DNA from: Lederbergia wuyishanensis | Lineage (GTDB): Bacteria > Bacillota > Bacilli > Bacillales > Bacillaceae_C | Assembly (NCBI RefSeq): GCF_022900255.1 | Contig: NZ_JALIRM010000019.1 | Location: 1-64,000 of the forward strand | Length of the DNA stretch: 64,000 bases | Reading direction: 5' to 3' | Part shown: one piece after another, positions 1 to 8,247 of the stretch | How the letters are laid out: each line of letters begins with the position of its first letter | How positions within the stretch are numbered: the first letter of the stretch is position 1 | Notes under the pieces: model-generated | Seen by the model: only the letters and a program-made list of their open reading frames with translations | What the model was told of the DNA's origin: nothing | The model's database searches: none | Position numbers and translations under genes: made by a program

Positions 1-65
1 CCAAGCGTCCCTCTGAGGTATTCATTCACTACCATCGCCTTAAAGTTATCCGCATATTTAACCAT
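1..65 (-). CDS. IS3-family transposase OrfA, N-terminal fragment cut by window edge
   Basis: Only the first 22 codons are inside the window, read leftwards from an ATG at 65. The peptide begins MVKYADNFKAMVVNEYLRG, which resembles the helix-turn-helix N-terminus of IS3-family (IS150-like) OrfA proteins, where a K-Y/F-x-x-x-F-K-x-x-V-V-x-E-Y-L pattern is usual. The matching insertion-sequence end lies immediately upstream at 66-118. The rest of the element is outside the window, so intactness cannot be judged. The family call rests on a short peptide plus the terminal sequence. Confidence 0.6.
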   Translation of the reverse strand, partial: MVKYADNFKAMVVNEYLRGTL

Positions 66-118
66 AATAAAACACCCCAAAAGTTAGATTTTGACTCTAA
101 CTTCTGGGGTGCACTTCA
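66..118 (-). mobile_element. Terminal end of an IS3-family insertion sequence
   Basis: Read on the minus strand the sequence starts TGAAGTGCACCCC at 118 and continues into a region resembling IS3/IS150-group termini (TG-ACCCCAAAAGTTAGA type). It contains a 16-bp inverted repeat with one mismatch (73-88 with 96-111). The stem is followed on the minus strand by TTTTATT, so it could also end transcription of the amino-acid transporter operon that finishes at 152. The exact terminus and target duplication cannot be confirmed because only one end is visible. Confidence 0.55.
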
Positions 119-151
119 CTCTCTATAGAAAAGGCGGTCACTTTATTCATA

Positions 152-883
152 CTACAATATCTTACTTAAAAACTCTTGCGTTCGAGGGTTCTCTGGCCGA
201 TCGAAAATTTGCTCGGGATTGCCTTCTTCCATGACGATGCCTTCGTCCATGAAGATGACGCGATCGCCGACTTCGCGAGCGAATCCCATTTCGTGGGTGA
301 CGACGACCATGGTCATTCCTTCTTTGGCTAGGTCTTTCATGACTTGGAGGACGTCACCGACGAGTTCTGGGTCGAGTGCGGATGTCGGTTCGTCGAATAA
401 CATGACTTTCGGGTTCATGGCGAGTGATCGGGCTATGGCAACCCGTTGTTTTTGACCGCCGGACAAACTTAGTGGAAAATCATTTGCTTTATCGGCCAAC
501 CCGACTTTTTCCAATAGAGGCAAGGCTTCGCGCTTTGCTTCTTTGCTGGACATGCCTTTCACCTTCATTGGTCCCAATGTGATATTTTCCAAAACGGTCA
601 TATGTGGAAAGAGATTAAAGTGCTGGAACACCATCCCAACTTGAGAACGCAAACGGTTTATGTCAACACCATCACTTGTAAGATTTTCTCCGTCTATGAT
701 AATATCGCCTGAAGTGATATCCTCGAGTAAATTCAAGCAACGGAGGAACGTGCTCTTACCTGAACCGGATGGACCGATAACGCACACGACTTCATTGTCT
801 TCAATTTCAGCGTTAATTCCTTTTAATACTTCTAAGTCATCAAAGTATTTATGCAAATTTTTTACTGTGATCATACTATACAT
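152..883 (-). CDS. Polar amino-acid ABC transporter ATP-binding protein
   Basis: A 243-residue cytoplasmic ATPase of the GlnQ/ArtM/TcyC type that powers uptake of polar amino acids. Visible motifs in order are Walker [10 protein letters not shown] (about residue 38), the signature LSGGQKQR (about 141), Walker B VMLFDEP and the H-loop VVVTHEM. Length is normal for the family. The start is ambiguous between the ATG at 883, which overlaps the permease stop codon, and the in-frame ATG three codons later. It is the last gene of a three-gene minus-strand operon (binding protein, permease, ATPase). The amino acid transported cannot be named from sequence; glutamine, arginine or cystine are all possible. 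Confidence 0.95.
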   Translation of the reverse strand: MYSMITVKNLHKYFDDLEVLKGINAEIEDNEVVCVIGPSGSGKSTFLRCLNLLEDITSGDIIIDGENLTSDGVDINRLRSQVGMVFQHFNLFPHMTVLENITLGPMKVKGMSSKEAKREALPLLEKVGLADKANDFPLSLSGGQKQRVAIARSLAMNPKVMLFDEPTSALDPELVGDVLQVMKDLAKEGMTMVVVTHEMGFAREVGDRVIFMDEGIVMEEGNPEQIFDRPENPRTQEFLSKIL

Positions 884-1538
884 CCATCTTCCTTTCTAGT
901 TTTCTTAAAAAATATGAGGTAGGTATCGTAATAATTAAATAAAGGACGCATACCATTGTTAATGTTTGAAAGGGTGTATAGGTTACGTTGTAATATTGCT
1001 TACCCATGTATAGAAGTTCACCGACAGCAATAACGGAGAAGAGGGATGTATCTTTTAAACTAATAATAAATTGATTTCCTAATGGGGGAATCATGCGTTT
1101 GAAAGCTTGCGGCCATATGATATAGCGCATCGTTTGTTTCTTTGAAAGTCCGATTGATCTTCCAGCTTCATGCTGTCCTTTTTCAATCGAATCAACTGCC
1201 CCTCGAACAATTTCGGCAATATAGGCACCTGCATTTATAGATATAGCAATGATTGCCGCTACTACTTTATCTATATTAATCCCAATCACTTGTTCAGTTA
1301 ACCCTAAGTAAATGAATAAAACTTGGACAAGAATTGGAGTTCCACGAATGACTTCAACATATACGGTACATATCGCTCGGATCCATTTCTTGCTTGAAAG
1401 TCTTCCGAGACCAACGAGTGCCCCGATTATAAATCCAAAAATGAGGCCAATCAACGCAATTAGTATAGTCCACACCAATCCTTTTAAGAGTAAAGGCAGA
1501 CTTTGTATATAATGGCTATTTATGATAGCATCTATCAT
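876..1538 (-). CDS. Polar amino-acid ABC transporter permease
   Basis: A 220-residue integral membrane protein of the His/Glu/Gln/Arg/opine permease family (HisM/GlnP type). It shows about five hydrophobic segments, and the EAA-type cytoplasmic loop near residues 140-160 contains [10 protein letters not shown] followed by [13 protein letters not shown], the site that docks the ATPase. A single permease in the operon suggests a homodimer. It lies between the binding protein and the ATPase, with an 8-base overlap with the ATPase start, which indicates translational coupling. Confidence 0.95.
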   Translation of the reverse strand: MIDAIINSHYIQSLPLLLKGLVWTILIALIGLIFGFIIGALVGLGRLSSKKWIRAICTVYVEVIRGTPILVQVLFIYLGLTEQVIGINIDKVVAAIIAISINAGAYIAEIVRGAVDSIEKGQHEAGRSIGLSKKQTMRYIIWPQAFKRMIPPLGNQFIISLKDTSLFSVIAVGELLYMGKQYYNVTYTPFQTLTMVCVLYLIITIPTSYFLRKLERKMDV

Positions 1539-1572
1539 CCAATCAATCTCTCCCTTGGCAAAAATGAATATC

Positions 1573-2358
1573 CTACTTCTCTTTTCCTAGCCACTTTTCA
1601 GTAGGCTTTTCTCCAAAGTATTTCTCGTAAAGCTTTGCATACGTACCATCATCAATCATACTTTGCAATGCTTTATTAGCATCATCGACAATTTCAGAAC
1701 CTTTCGAAAAAGCAATTCCGTATGATTCTCCTTGGAGGACTTCTCCTACTGTTTTTAACTTGTTTTCTCCCTCTGTAGCAATATAATGTTTGACATTAGG
1801 TAAGTCATAAAGTGCTCCGTCAAGTCGACCTTCCTTTACGTCCATATAGGCAGTTACTATTTCCGGAAAAGCCTCTACCTTAGCTGAAGTGTTATCTTTT
1901 AAATACGTTTGACTTGTTGATCCTTGGCGTGAACCAATTTTCTTCCCGTTCACGTCATCAATAGATTGTATATCACTCTTTTCAGGTACCATTAAGATCA
2001 ATCCGGAATCATAATACGGAATTGAAAAATCAATAGATTCTTTCCGTTTTTCAGTTATAGACATCCCTGCAATTCCGATTGGATAACGACCAGACTGCAT
2101 TCCTGCAAGCAAACCGTCAAAATCCATTGTTTCAAATTCAACTTCAAATCCAGCTCTTTGTGCAATTTCTTTAATAATATCAATATCAAACCCTTCCAAT
2201 TCTCCAGTTTTCGGATTCAGATACTCAAAGGGTTTGAAGTTCGAATCAGTAGCGACGGTATACTTTTTTACATCACCACTCGATTTTGTATTGCTTCCGC
2301 ATGCTGCAAGTAGGACTAACAGCATTGTAAATACTGATAACATAACGATCTTTTTCAT
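1573..2358 (-). CDS. Amino-acid ABC transporter substrate-binding lipoprotein
   Basis: A 261-residue extracellular binding protein of solute-binding family 3. The start is placed at the ATG at 2358, giving MKKIVM and a lipobox LLAAC with the lipidated Cys at residue 20; a GGGAGGGG ribosome site lies upstream, whereas an upstream in-frame ATG at 2400 would spoil the signal peptide. The mature part begins with the family-typical YTVATDSNFKPFEY and GFDIDIIKEIA, then GRYPIGIAGMSITEKR and a C-terminal lobe ending LYEKYFGE. First gene of the operon; its product should deliver a polar amino acid to the 876-1538 permease. Confidence 0.94.
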   Translation of the reverse strand: MKKIVMLSVFTMLLVLLAACGSNTKSSGDVKKYTVATDSNFKPFEYLNPKTGELEGFDIDIIKEIAQRAGFEVEFETMDFDGLLAGMQSGRYPIGIAGMSITEKRKESIDFSIPYYDSGLILMVPEKSDIQSIDDVNGKKIGSRQGSTSQTYLKDNTSAKVEAFPEIVTAYMDVKEGRLDGALYDLPNVKHYIATEGENKLKTVGEVLQGESYGIAFSKGSEIVDDANKALQSMIDDGTYAKLYEKYFGEKPTEKWLGKEK

Positions 2359-2473
2359 AAAAAAGTAGACCCCTCCCATGTTTTTTCTATAGCTAGACAC
2401 TCTTCTTTACCCTTCATTCGACAAAATAATCGTAAAAAATAGATATTTTGAAATAGGCTTCCTCTGATTTTGC

Positions 2474-2507
2474 AAAAAAAAAGAGCCCTTCCCTAATAGG
2501 GAGGACT
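2474..2507 (-). terminator. Rho-independent terminator after the GntR gene
   Basis: On the minus strand a CCTCCCTATTAGGGA hairpin with flanking GC pairs is followed by a run of nine T. It lies about 55 bases downstream of the GntR-type regulator stop codon and also separates that gene from the amino-acid transporter operon. Confidence 0.75.
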
Positions 2508-2561
2508 AAGTATTGACAACGTTTTCATCTGGTTGTATTGTATACTTTAATTTTAATACCT

Positions 2562-3308
2562 TTAAATATCCGAAACAGTATAAAATCTTTCGATTGTAAA
2601 CTTTGAACGATCCCCTCTAAAAACAGAATCTGAAAACTCAATTGGCTTGAGATCATCATTATAAGTAATAGTTTCTAGAGAAAAAACGGGTGAACCTTCT
2701 TGGACACCTAAATACTCACTAATTGTTTCATTGGCAAGGATTGGTTCAATTGTTTCGATTGTTTTATGAATTTCAACATTATATTTTTCTTGTAAAAGTT
2801 GAAATAAAGAACTTTTGCATCCTTCTTCATCATTAACCAAGCCGGGTGCGAATTTCCACGGTATATATGAAATGGAATAAAAAAGCGGCTCGTCATTAGC
2901 ATATCGAATACGAGTTAGTCGTGTAATAGGATCATCTTCATTAATTTGCAAATGCATAGCAAGTGTTTGATCTGCAGGAATGACTCGAAGATCAAGAATG
3001 TCAGTTTTTGGTTTATACCCTTGTTCGATTAACTGACTGGCAAATCCTTTTTCCGTAGTGGATAAAGATGTCTGAATTTTCGGTTTGGATACAAATGTTC
3101 CTTTTCCTTGAATTCTGTGAATTCGTCCTTCTAAGGCAAGTTGCTGTAGGGCGATTCTTACAGTTGTGCGACTGACGCTATATTCTTCACATAATTCCAT
3201 TTCTGTTGGAAGCTTATCGCCAACTTTGTATTTGCCTGCTTTGATTTGATCAAGAATTTTATTTTTTACGATATTATAAAGTGCTGGCTGCTCTTTAACA
3301 GAATCCAT
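2562..3308 (-). CDS. GntR family regulator, HutC subfamily (UTRA ligand domain)
   Basis: A 248-residue DNA-binding regulator. The winged helix-turn-helix occupies roughly residues 10-75 (LYNIVKNKILDQI, LPTEMELCEEYSVSRTTVR, GRIHRIQGKGTFV). A UTRA ligand domain follows to the C-terminus, with the typical DPITRLTRIRYANDEP and ending in DRSKFTIERFY. The ATG at 3308 has a GGGAGGAG ribosome site 5 bases upstream and is preferred over an ATG 15 bases earlier. It diverges from the kinase/GH4 operon. HutC-type regulators such as NagR respond to phosphorylated sugars, so an amino-sugar or phospho-disaccharide effector is likely here; this is inference from context. Confidence 0.93.
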   Translation of the reverse strand: MDSVKEQPALYNIVKNKILDQIKAGKYKVGDKLPTEMELCEEYSVSRTTVRIALQQLALEGRIHRIQGKGTFVSKPKIQTSLSTTEKGFASQLIEQGYKPKTDILDLRVIPADQTLAMHLQINEDDPITRLTRIRYANDEPLFYSISYIPWKFAPGLVNDEEGCKSSLFQLLQEKYNVEIHKTIETIEPILANETISEYLGVQEGSPVFSLETITYNDDLKPIEFSDSVFRGDRSKFTIERFYTVSDI

Positions 3309-3341
3309 GAATACTCCTCCCATCCTCTATCAATTATGGTC

Positions 3342-3367
3342 ATAACAAATAAAATGTTTGTTGTTAT
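3342..3367. promoter_or_regulatory. Inverted ATAACAA / TTGTTAT half-sites upstream of gntR
   Basis: ATAACAA at 3342-3348 and TTGTTAT at 3361-3367 form an inverted pair separated by 12 bases, between the gntR start codon and a minus-strand TATAAT-like sequence near 3378. The same half-sites, abutted in the opposite order, make the palindrome at 3443-3454. This suggests autoregulation by the GntR protein. The geometry differs from the second site, so it is less certain. Confidence 0.45.
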
Positions 3368-3434
3368 TGGATTAAAATCTATTATAAGCATTTATTTTTA
3401 CAAAAGATATAGAAATAAAGTAATAAGTTTATGA

Positions 3435-3463
3435 TTGACTATTTGTTATAACAAGTGTAAATT
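3435..3463 (+). promoter_or_regulatory. Promoter with TTGTTATAACAA operator for the kinase/GH4 operon
   Basis: A -35 TTGACT (3435-3440) and a -10 TAAATT (3458-3463) are separated by 17 bases. A perfect 12-bp palindrome, TTGTTATAACAA (3443-3454), fills the spacer. Its core GT-TATA-AC fits the GT-N-AC pattern known for HutC-subfamily GntR operators. A repressor bound here would block RNA polymerase directly. The likely ligand is the divergent regulator at 2562-3308. Confidence 0.6.
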
Positions 3464-3578
3464 AATGATAGTAACAATTTTTGTGTTTTTAAATTCTCGA
3501 TATCGTTGTTTCCTGCATGCTTTTTCACAATATAGAAAACGCTATCAAAAAACAAAAAACGGTTTGAGGGGGATGGGA

Positions 3579-4565
3579 ATGCCAATCATTATGGGTGTAG
3601 ACGGTGGAGGCAGTAAAACATTTACCGTCATTTCCGATGAAAATGGAAATCTGCTAGGGAAAGGGGTATCTGGCGGAGGCGGTGGAAATTATCAAACTGT
3701 CGGAATCGATAAGGCAGTTGAAAACATTACAGCATCGATTGAAGCCGCGTTGAAATCAGCAGGACTTGACTATAAGGATATTGATTTTGTTCAATATGGT
3801 CTTGCAGGTGCTGATAGACCAAAAGATATTGCCATTATTGAATCTGGTTTAAAAAGAATACCGTTTGAAAATTGGGATCTCGTTTGTGACACGATGGAAG
3901 GTTTAAGGATTGGTTCTAAAAACTTTACCGGTGTCGTATTAGTATGTGGGACAGGAACAAATGCAGCGGGTCGAAACAATGAAGGGAAACAAGTCCAAAT
4001 AGGTGGATTTGGTTACTTTTTTGGTGATTATGCGGGCGGAGCTGCAATGGCTCAAGAGACTTTCAGAGCAGCTGTACGTTCTTGGGAACAACGGGAACAG
4101 CATTCCGTATTAACTGAAAAAGTATCAAAATACTTCGGATTTAACAATATGGAAGAGGTATTTAACCATTTCCTCGATAATGACATGTACCATGTCCCAA
4201 ATGATCTTGCTCTTATTCTCCATGAAGCAGCTGACGAGGGTGATCCATTAGCAATTAGTCTTATGGAAAAGATGGGCAAAGAATTAGGTTTAGCGGCTAG
4301 TGCAGTGATTAAGAATCTCGGTGATCTTAATCAACCGATTCCGATAGTATTAACAGGAAGTATTGTACAAAAAGGACAAAATAAATATCTACTTGAAGCT
4401 CTACGCAAAATAGTAGAAGCAGAACATCAGAAGCAAATTGAGCTAGTTATTCCGGATATGGAGCCGGTTTATGGATCGGTTTTATTAGGAATGGACCATT
4501 TAGGTATCAACGCTACAGATGATATATATGAAAAATTTAATTCGTATGGAGGCTATGAGGAATGA
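3579..4565 (+). CDS. N-acetylglucosamine kinase-like protein (BadF/BadG/BcrA/BcrD ATPase family)
   Basis: A 328-residue cytoplasmic kinase of the ASKHA fold. The phosphate-1 loop MGVDGGGSKTFTVI is at the N-terminus and GVVLVCGTGTNAAGRN forms the second phosphate-binding region; IVLTGSIVQKG is near the C-terminus. Family members of this length include eukaryotic and bacterial N-acetylglucosamine kinases. The ATG at 3579 is chosen because GAGGGGG sits 6 bases upstream and the product starts just before the nucleotide loop; longer in-frame starts add an unrelated tail. Its last bases overlap the GH4 start (ATGA), so the two are translationally coupled. Substrate is inferred, not shown. Confidence 0.85.
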   Translation: MPIIMGVDGGGSKTFTVISDENGNLLGKGVSGGGGGNYQTVGIDKAVENITASIEAALKSAGLDYKDIDFVQYGLAGADRPKDIAIIESGLKRIPFENWDLVCDTMEGLRIGSKNFTGVVLVCGTGTNAAGRNNEGKQVQIGGFGYFFGDYAGGAAMAQETFRAAVRSWEQREQHSVLTEKVSKYFGFNNMEEVFNHFLDNDMYHVPNDLALILHEAADEGDPLAISLMEKMGKELGLAASAVIKNLGDLNQPIPIVLTGSIVQKGQNKYLLEALRKIVEAEHQKQIELVIPDMEPVYGSVLLGMDHLGINATDDIYEKFNSYGGYEE

Positions 4566-5875
4566 AAAAAGCATTAAAAGTGGCTGTTATCGGAGGAGGT
4601 TCCTCCTACACACCAGAAATTGTTGAAGGTTTTATTAAAAGATATGATGAAATGCCAGTCAAAGAACTTTATTTAGTTGACATTGAAGAAGGTAGACACA
4701 AACTAGAGATTGTTGGCGCACTTGCTAAAAGAATGGTAGAAAAAGCAGGAGTTCCAATCGATGTAAAACTTACTTTTGACCGAAGAGAAGCAATTAAGGA
4801 TGCAGACTTTGTTACAACTCAGCTTCGTGTTGGTTTGCTTGACGCACGTAAGCGCGATGAGCATATCCCTCTTAAACATAATGTTATTGGTCAAGAAACA
4901 ACGGGTGCAGGCGGATTTGCTAAGGCGCTTCGTACAATTCCTGTCATTCTTGGTATTTGTAAAGATATTGAAGAGCTAGCTCCAAATGCATATCTATTTA
5001 ACTTTACAAATCCAGCTGGTATTGTGACAGAAGCAGTAATTAAGCATACAAAAGTAAAATCAATTGGTCTATGTAACTTGCCAATCGGTACAAGAATGCA
5101 AATTGCTAGATTATGTGATGTTGAGCTCGACAAAGTATATATTGAAATGATGGGGATTAACCATCTTAACTGGACTACTAGAATTGTAGTTGATGGCAAT
5201 GATATCACAAATGAAGTGCTATCAAAAGTGTCTGAAGCTAAAGGTGTGACAATGAAAAATATTCCTGACTTTGGATGGGATAAAGAATTCCTTCAATCAT
5301 TAGGAGCATTGCCATGTGGCTACCATCGCTACTATTATATGAAAGATGAAATGCTTAAAGAGCAATTAGAATCACTAGAAAAGAATGGTACTCGCGCAGA
5401 TGTTGTAAAAAGAGTCGAAGCTGAATTGTTCGAACTTTACAAAGATCCTGAGCTTGCTATTAAGCCGCCACAATTACAAGAACGAGGTGGAGCTTACTAT
5501 TCAGAAGCTGCACTGAATCTTATGAGTTCGATTTATCTAAACAAAGGTGATATTCAAACAGTTAACGTCCGTAACAATGGAGCAATCGCCTGCTTGCCAG
5601 ACGATGCTTCAATAGAAATTAACTGTGTAATTGACTCTCAAGGTGCACATCCGGTTCAATTACAAGCAGAAATGACTCCACAAATTAGAGGATTGCTGCA
5701 AGTTGTTAAAGCATACGAAGAATTAACAGTAGAAGCCGGGGTTCATGGTGATTACGCAAAAGCACTTCAAGCGTTAACGATTCATCCGCTAGTTGGTACT
5801 GCTGAGTTAGCAAAGACACTATTGGATGAAATTTTGGAAGCAAACAAAGATTATTTACCACAATTTAATAAGTAA
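4562..5875 (+). CDS. Glycoside hydrolase family 4 (6-phospho-beta-glucosidase type)
   Basis: A 437-residue NAD- and Mn-dependent glycosidase. The N-terminal Rossmann motif is VAVIGGGSSYTPEI (residues 8-20). QETTGAGGFAKA follows at about 111, FTNPAG at 148, CNLPIG at 171-176 with metal ligand Cys171, and GINHLNW with His201. The Cys/His pair is that of the GH4 group acting on phosphorylated beta-glucosides or chitobiose (LicH, CelF/ChbF). GH4 enzymes work by transient oxidation at C3 of the sugar. Coupled to the upstream GlcNAc-type kinase by an ATGA overlap. No PTS genes are in the window, so how its substrate becomes phosphorylated is an open point. Followed by a strong terminator. Confidence 0.93.
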   Translation: MKKALKVAVIGGGSSYTPEIVEGFIKRYDEMPVKELYLVDIEEGRHKLEIVGALAKRMVEKAGVPIDVKLTFDRREAIKDADFVTTQLRVGLLDARKRDEHIPLKHNVIGQETTGAGGFAKALRTIPVILGICKDIEELAPNAYLFNFTNPAGIVTEAVIKHTKVKSIGLCNLPIGTRMQIARLCDVELDKVYIEMMGINHLNWTTRIVVDGNDITNEVLSKVSEAKGVTMKNIPDFGWDKEFLQSLGALPCGYHRYYYMKDEMLKEQLESLEKNGTRADVVKRVEAELFELYKDPELAIKPPQLQERGGAYYSEAALNLMSSIYLNKGDIQTVNVRNNGAIACLPDDASIEINCVIDSQGAHPVQLQAEMTPQIRGLLQVVKAYEELTVEAGVHGDYAKALQALTIHPLVGTAELAKTLLDEILEANKDYLPQFNK

Positions 5876-5885
5876 TGATGATTGT

Positions 5886-5923
5886 AACAACCCGAGGATA
5901 CTTTTCCTACGGGTTGTTTTTTT
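5886..5923 (+). terminator. Rho-independent terminator after GH4 gene
   Basis: AACAACCCG (5886-5894) pairs with CGGGTTGTT (5910-5918), with an inner AGGA/TCCT pairing, followed by a T-run to 5923. It ends the kinase/GH4 operon. Confidence 0.9.
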
Positions 5924-6065
5924 GTGGAAAAAAAGCTTCGTTATATACTTAACATTTTACTTAGCAAATTAAAAAAGTTAATCGACAATAAGTTACATTT
6001 TTCTTTGAAGTAAAAAAGCGATAGTAGTCATATATTACTATAAAATTAAAAATATGCTGTTATTT

Positions 6066-6129
6066 ACTAGCAAAATTACATATTAACTAGCAATATTCCA
6101 TTTACGTATAAGGGAAGTTTGAATAATAT
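6066..6129 (+). promoter_or_regulatory. ACTAGC direct-repeat activator element and promoter, copy 1
   Basis: ACTAGC occurs at 6066-6071 and 6086-6091, exactly 20 bases apart. A -35 TTTACG starts at 6101, 15 bases after the start of the second repeat, followed by a 17-base spacer and -10 TAATAT (6124-6129). The same arrangement precedes the two paralogous binding proteins at 8248 and 25635. Two direct repeats two helical turns apart touching a weak -35 is the layout of AraC-type or response-regulator activators. The rest of the 5876-6292 gap is AT-rich leader with a further TTAGCAAA half-site near 5961 and no credible gene. Confidence 0.65.
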
Positions 6130-6292
6130 TATGAATAATGAAAGGGCTTACCTAATCTGTGAAATTTAATAGTTAATATTAATTTAAGTGTTTGTTAACT
6201 TAATAAATTACTTAATAATATTAAAACATTAATTTTACTTAGGCACTAATCATGGCATTCTAACAATCATATTCTAAATTGGAGGGGTCAAT

Positions 6293-7627
6293 TTGAAAGC
6301 AAAGAAACTTTCTTTTCTGCTCATGTTAATATTCGTGCTACTTTTATCGGCTTGTAGCGGAGGTCAGCAAACTACTGGAAATGGTAAAGAACCAGTAAAG
6401 GAAGACGAGCAGCCTAAAGAGGAAGAACCTGTGGCCGAGGAAGAAGAACAAACGTATGACTTAGGTGGCCGTGTAATTAAAATCGTCAATCACTGGGATA
6501 TGACGCCACAAGAAGGTACAGAAACGGGCGACATGGCAGTAGCAAGATGGAAAGAAGTTGAAGAAAAATATAATGTTAAAATTGAATGGTCTGTAGTTCC
6601 TTGGGAAGAAAAAATTAACCAACTTACTGCTTCTATCTTAGCTGGTGAGCCGATGGGAGATATTATTGGGATTGATAGTAACCAAACTGCACAACTAGTC
6701 CAACAAGATTATCTTTTCGCTTTGGATGATTTAATCGATGTTTCAGCAACGAAAATGAATCAAACTATGAAAGATTTAGGTACTTTTAATGGAAAACTTT
6801 ATTTGTTTAGAAATGAAGTAAATGAAAGTGGCGGTATGTTCTACAATAAAACGATGTTTGAACAAGCAGGTCTTCCGGATCCATACGAATTACAACAAAA
6901 AGGAGAATGGACTTGGGATGCTATGCTGGAAGCAGCCAAAAAGCTAACAACGGGTTCTAACTATGGGATGAGTGGTGACCCTAACTTATTGGCAGAATAT
7001 TTAATAGCTACAAATGATGCGAAAATCCTTGATACAGAGACCGGTGAATTTGTTATGGATTCTCCAAATGCAATGGAAGCTTTAGAATTTATGGTATCGA
7101 TGATAAATGAGCATAAAGTTGTTAAACCGAACGAAGGAAGTACGTGGGATGATCCTCGCCAATACTTCTCTGAAGGGTTAGTTGGAATGACTCAAGGATG
7201 GGTTTGGGAAGCGGAAGGTCGATTAGAAGCTCCGTTTGATTGGGGTTATGTGTTCTGGCCAAAAGGACCTAAAGCATCTGATTATTCAACAATTGTTTCG
7301 AATACGGGCGGTATGGTTATTCCTAAAGGTGTTGAAAATCCAGAAGTTATCTATAAAATTTGGGAAGACATGCAATTATGGGAAATCGGTCAAGATGGCA
7401 TCATTGAATGGTTCGAAAACGTTCTTCCAAATGAGGAGTCTATCGACACAGCCACACAAATGTTAGAAAATATTAATGTAAACTATTGGTCAGCATATGA
7501 TCTTTCAGATGCATTCTGGGGAACATTCCACAGCATTGCTACAGCTGAAGAATCTCCAGCACAAGCAGTTGCAAAAGTTAAAGGGGAAGCCCAAGCTCGG
7601 GTAGATAAGTTTATGGGGAAAGAATAA
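6293..7627 (+). CDS. Sugar ABC transporter substrate-binding lipoprotein, copy 1
   Basis: A 444-residue extracellular binding protein of solute-binding family 1. It starts at TTG 6293, 6 bases after GGAGGGG; the signal peptide is MKAKKLSFLLML with lipobox LSAC, Cys21 being the lipid anchor. An acidic linker rich in Glu and Pro (residues 25-55) precedes the binding fold, which contains YDLGGRVIKIVNHWD, ESGGMFYNKTMFEQAG and WTWDAMLEAAKKLT. It is the first of two tandem paralogues (the other at 8248); a third is at 25635. Substrate unknown; cluster context suggests an oligosaccharide. Transcribed alone between its own promoter and terminator. Confidence 0.93.
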   Translation: MKAKKLSFLLMLIFVLLLSACSGGQQTTGNGKEPVKEDEQPKEEEPVAEEEEQTYDLGGRVIKIVNHWDMTPQEGTETGDMAVARWKEVEEKYNVKIEWSVVPWEEKINQLTASILAGEPMGDIIGIDSNQTAQLVQQDYLFALDDLIDVSATKMNQTMKDLGTFNGKLYLFRNEVNESGGMFYNKTMFEQAGLPDPYELQQKGEWTWDAMLEAAKKLTTGSNYGMSGDPNLLAEYLIATNDAKILDTETGEFVMDSPNAMEALEFMVSMINEHKVVKPNEGSTWDDPRQYFSEGLVGMTQGWVWEAEGRLEAPFDWGYVFWPKGPKASDYSTIVSNTGGMVIPKGVENPEVIYKIWEDMQLWEIGQDGIIEWFENVLPNEESIDTATQMLENINVNYWSAYDLSDAFWGTFHSIATAEESPAQAVAKVKGEAQARVDKFMGKE

Positions 7628-7690
7628 AATAAATAATTGAAAGGAATCTTGCATAAAATTATACAGTCAGCAAAGAAAAAGCATTTTAGA

Positions 7691-7735
7691 AGGCGTCATT
7701 ACATTCAAATTGTGAATCTAATGTCGTCTTTTTTT
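7691..7735 (+). terminator. Terminator after binding protein copy 1
   Basis: A long imperfect stem, GGCGTCATTACATTCA pairing with TGAATCTAATGTCGTC, is followed by seven T. The same hairpin sequence recurs after copy 2 (9640-9682), showing that the 3' flank was duplicated with the gene. Confidence 0.85.
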
Positions 7736-7975
7736 ATACCCTTTGAATAGCTTAAATAAGGTGTTTCAGTCAAGTATATGAAGATATAGAGACAAGAGAA
7801 AACTTCAAGTCAAAGGTGGGAAATAGGAATGTAAAATCGCGGTATTGAGACATAATTTACGCTTTTCATATTTGAAAAAGTTCTTAGAAAACTAAATTAC
7901 TTAGCAAAGTAAAACTATTAAACTGCTTATTTCCCATAAAAATGAAACTAATTTTTCTAATATAATCTGATATTA

Positions 7976-8039
7976 ACTAGCAAAATGACATATGAAATAG
8001 CAATATTCCATTTACGTACTAAGGAAGTTTTAATAATAT
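7976..8039 (+). promoter_or_regulatory. ACTAGC direct-repeat activator element and promoter, copy 2
   Basis: ACTAGC (7976-7981) and a one-base variant AATAGC (7996-8001) are 20 bases apart; TTTACG starts 15 bases after the second at 8011, and -10 TAATAT is at 8034-8039 with a 17-base spacer. Sequence from here to about 8062 nearly matches copy 1. The 7736-8247 gap otherwise holds an AT-rich leader, an extra TTAGCAAA at 7901, and a 200-base untranslated region; no gene is seen. Confidence 0.65.
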
Positions 8040-8247
8040 TATGAATAATGAAAGGGCTTACTTTAATCGAAAAAATAATATTGGTTTTAAAGTTAAAATA
8101 ACTTAACCAATTACTTAGAATAATAGTCTCATAATTATCAAAATATAAAAATACTTATGTTGTAATACCAATTGAAAGGGGGGATGTTGTAACGTTGCCA
8201 CCAATAATGTCGTCATTACAATATTATTCTTATTAGGAGGGGTCAAT

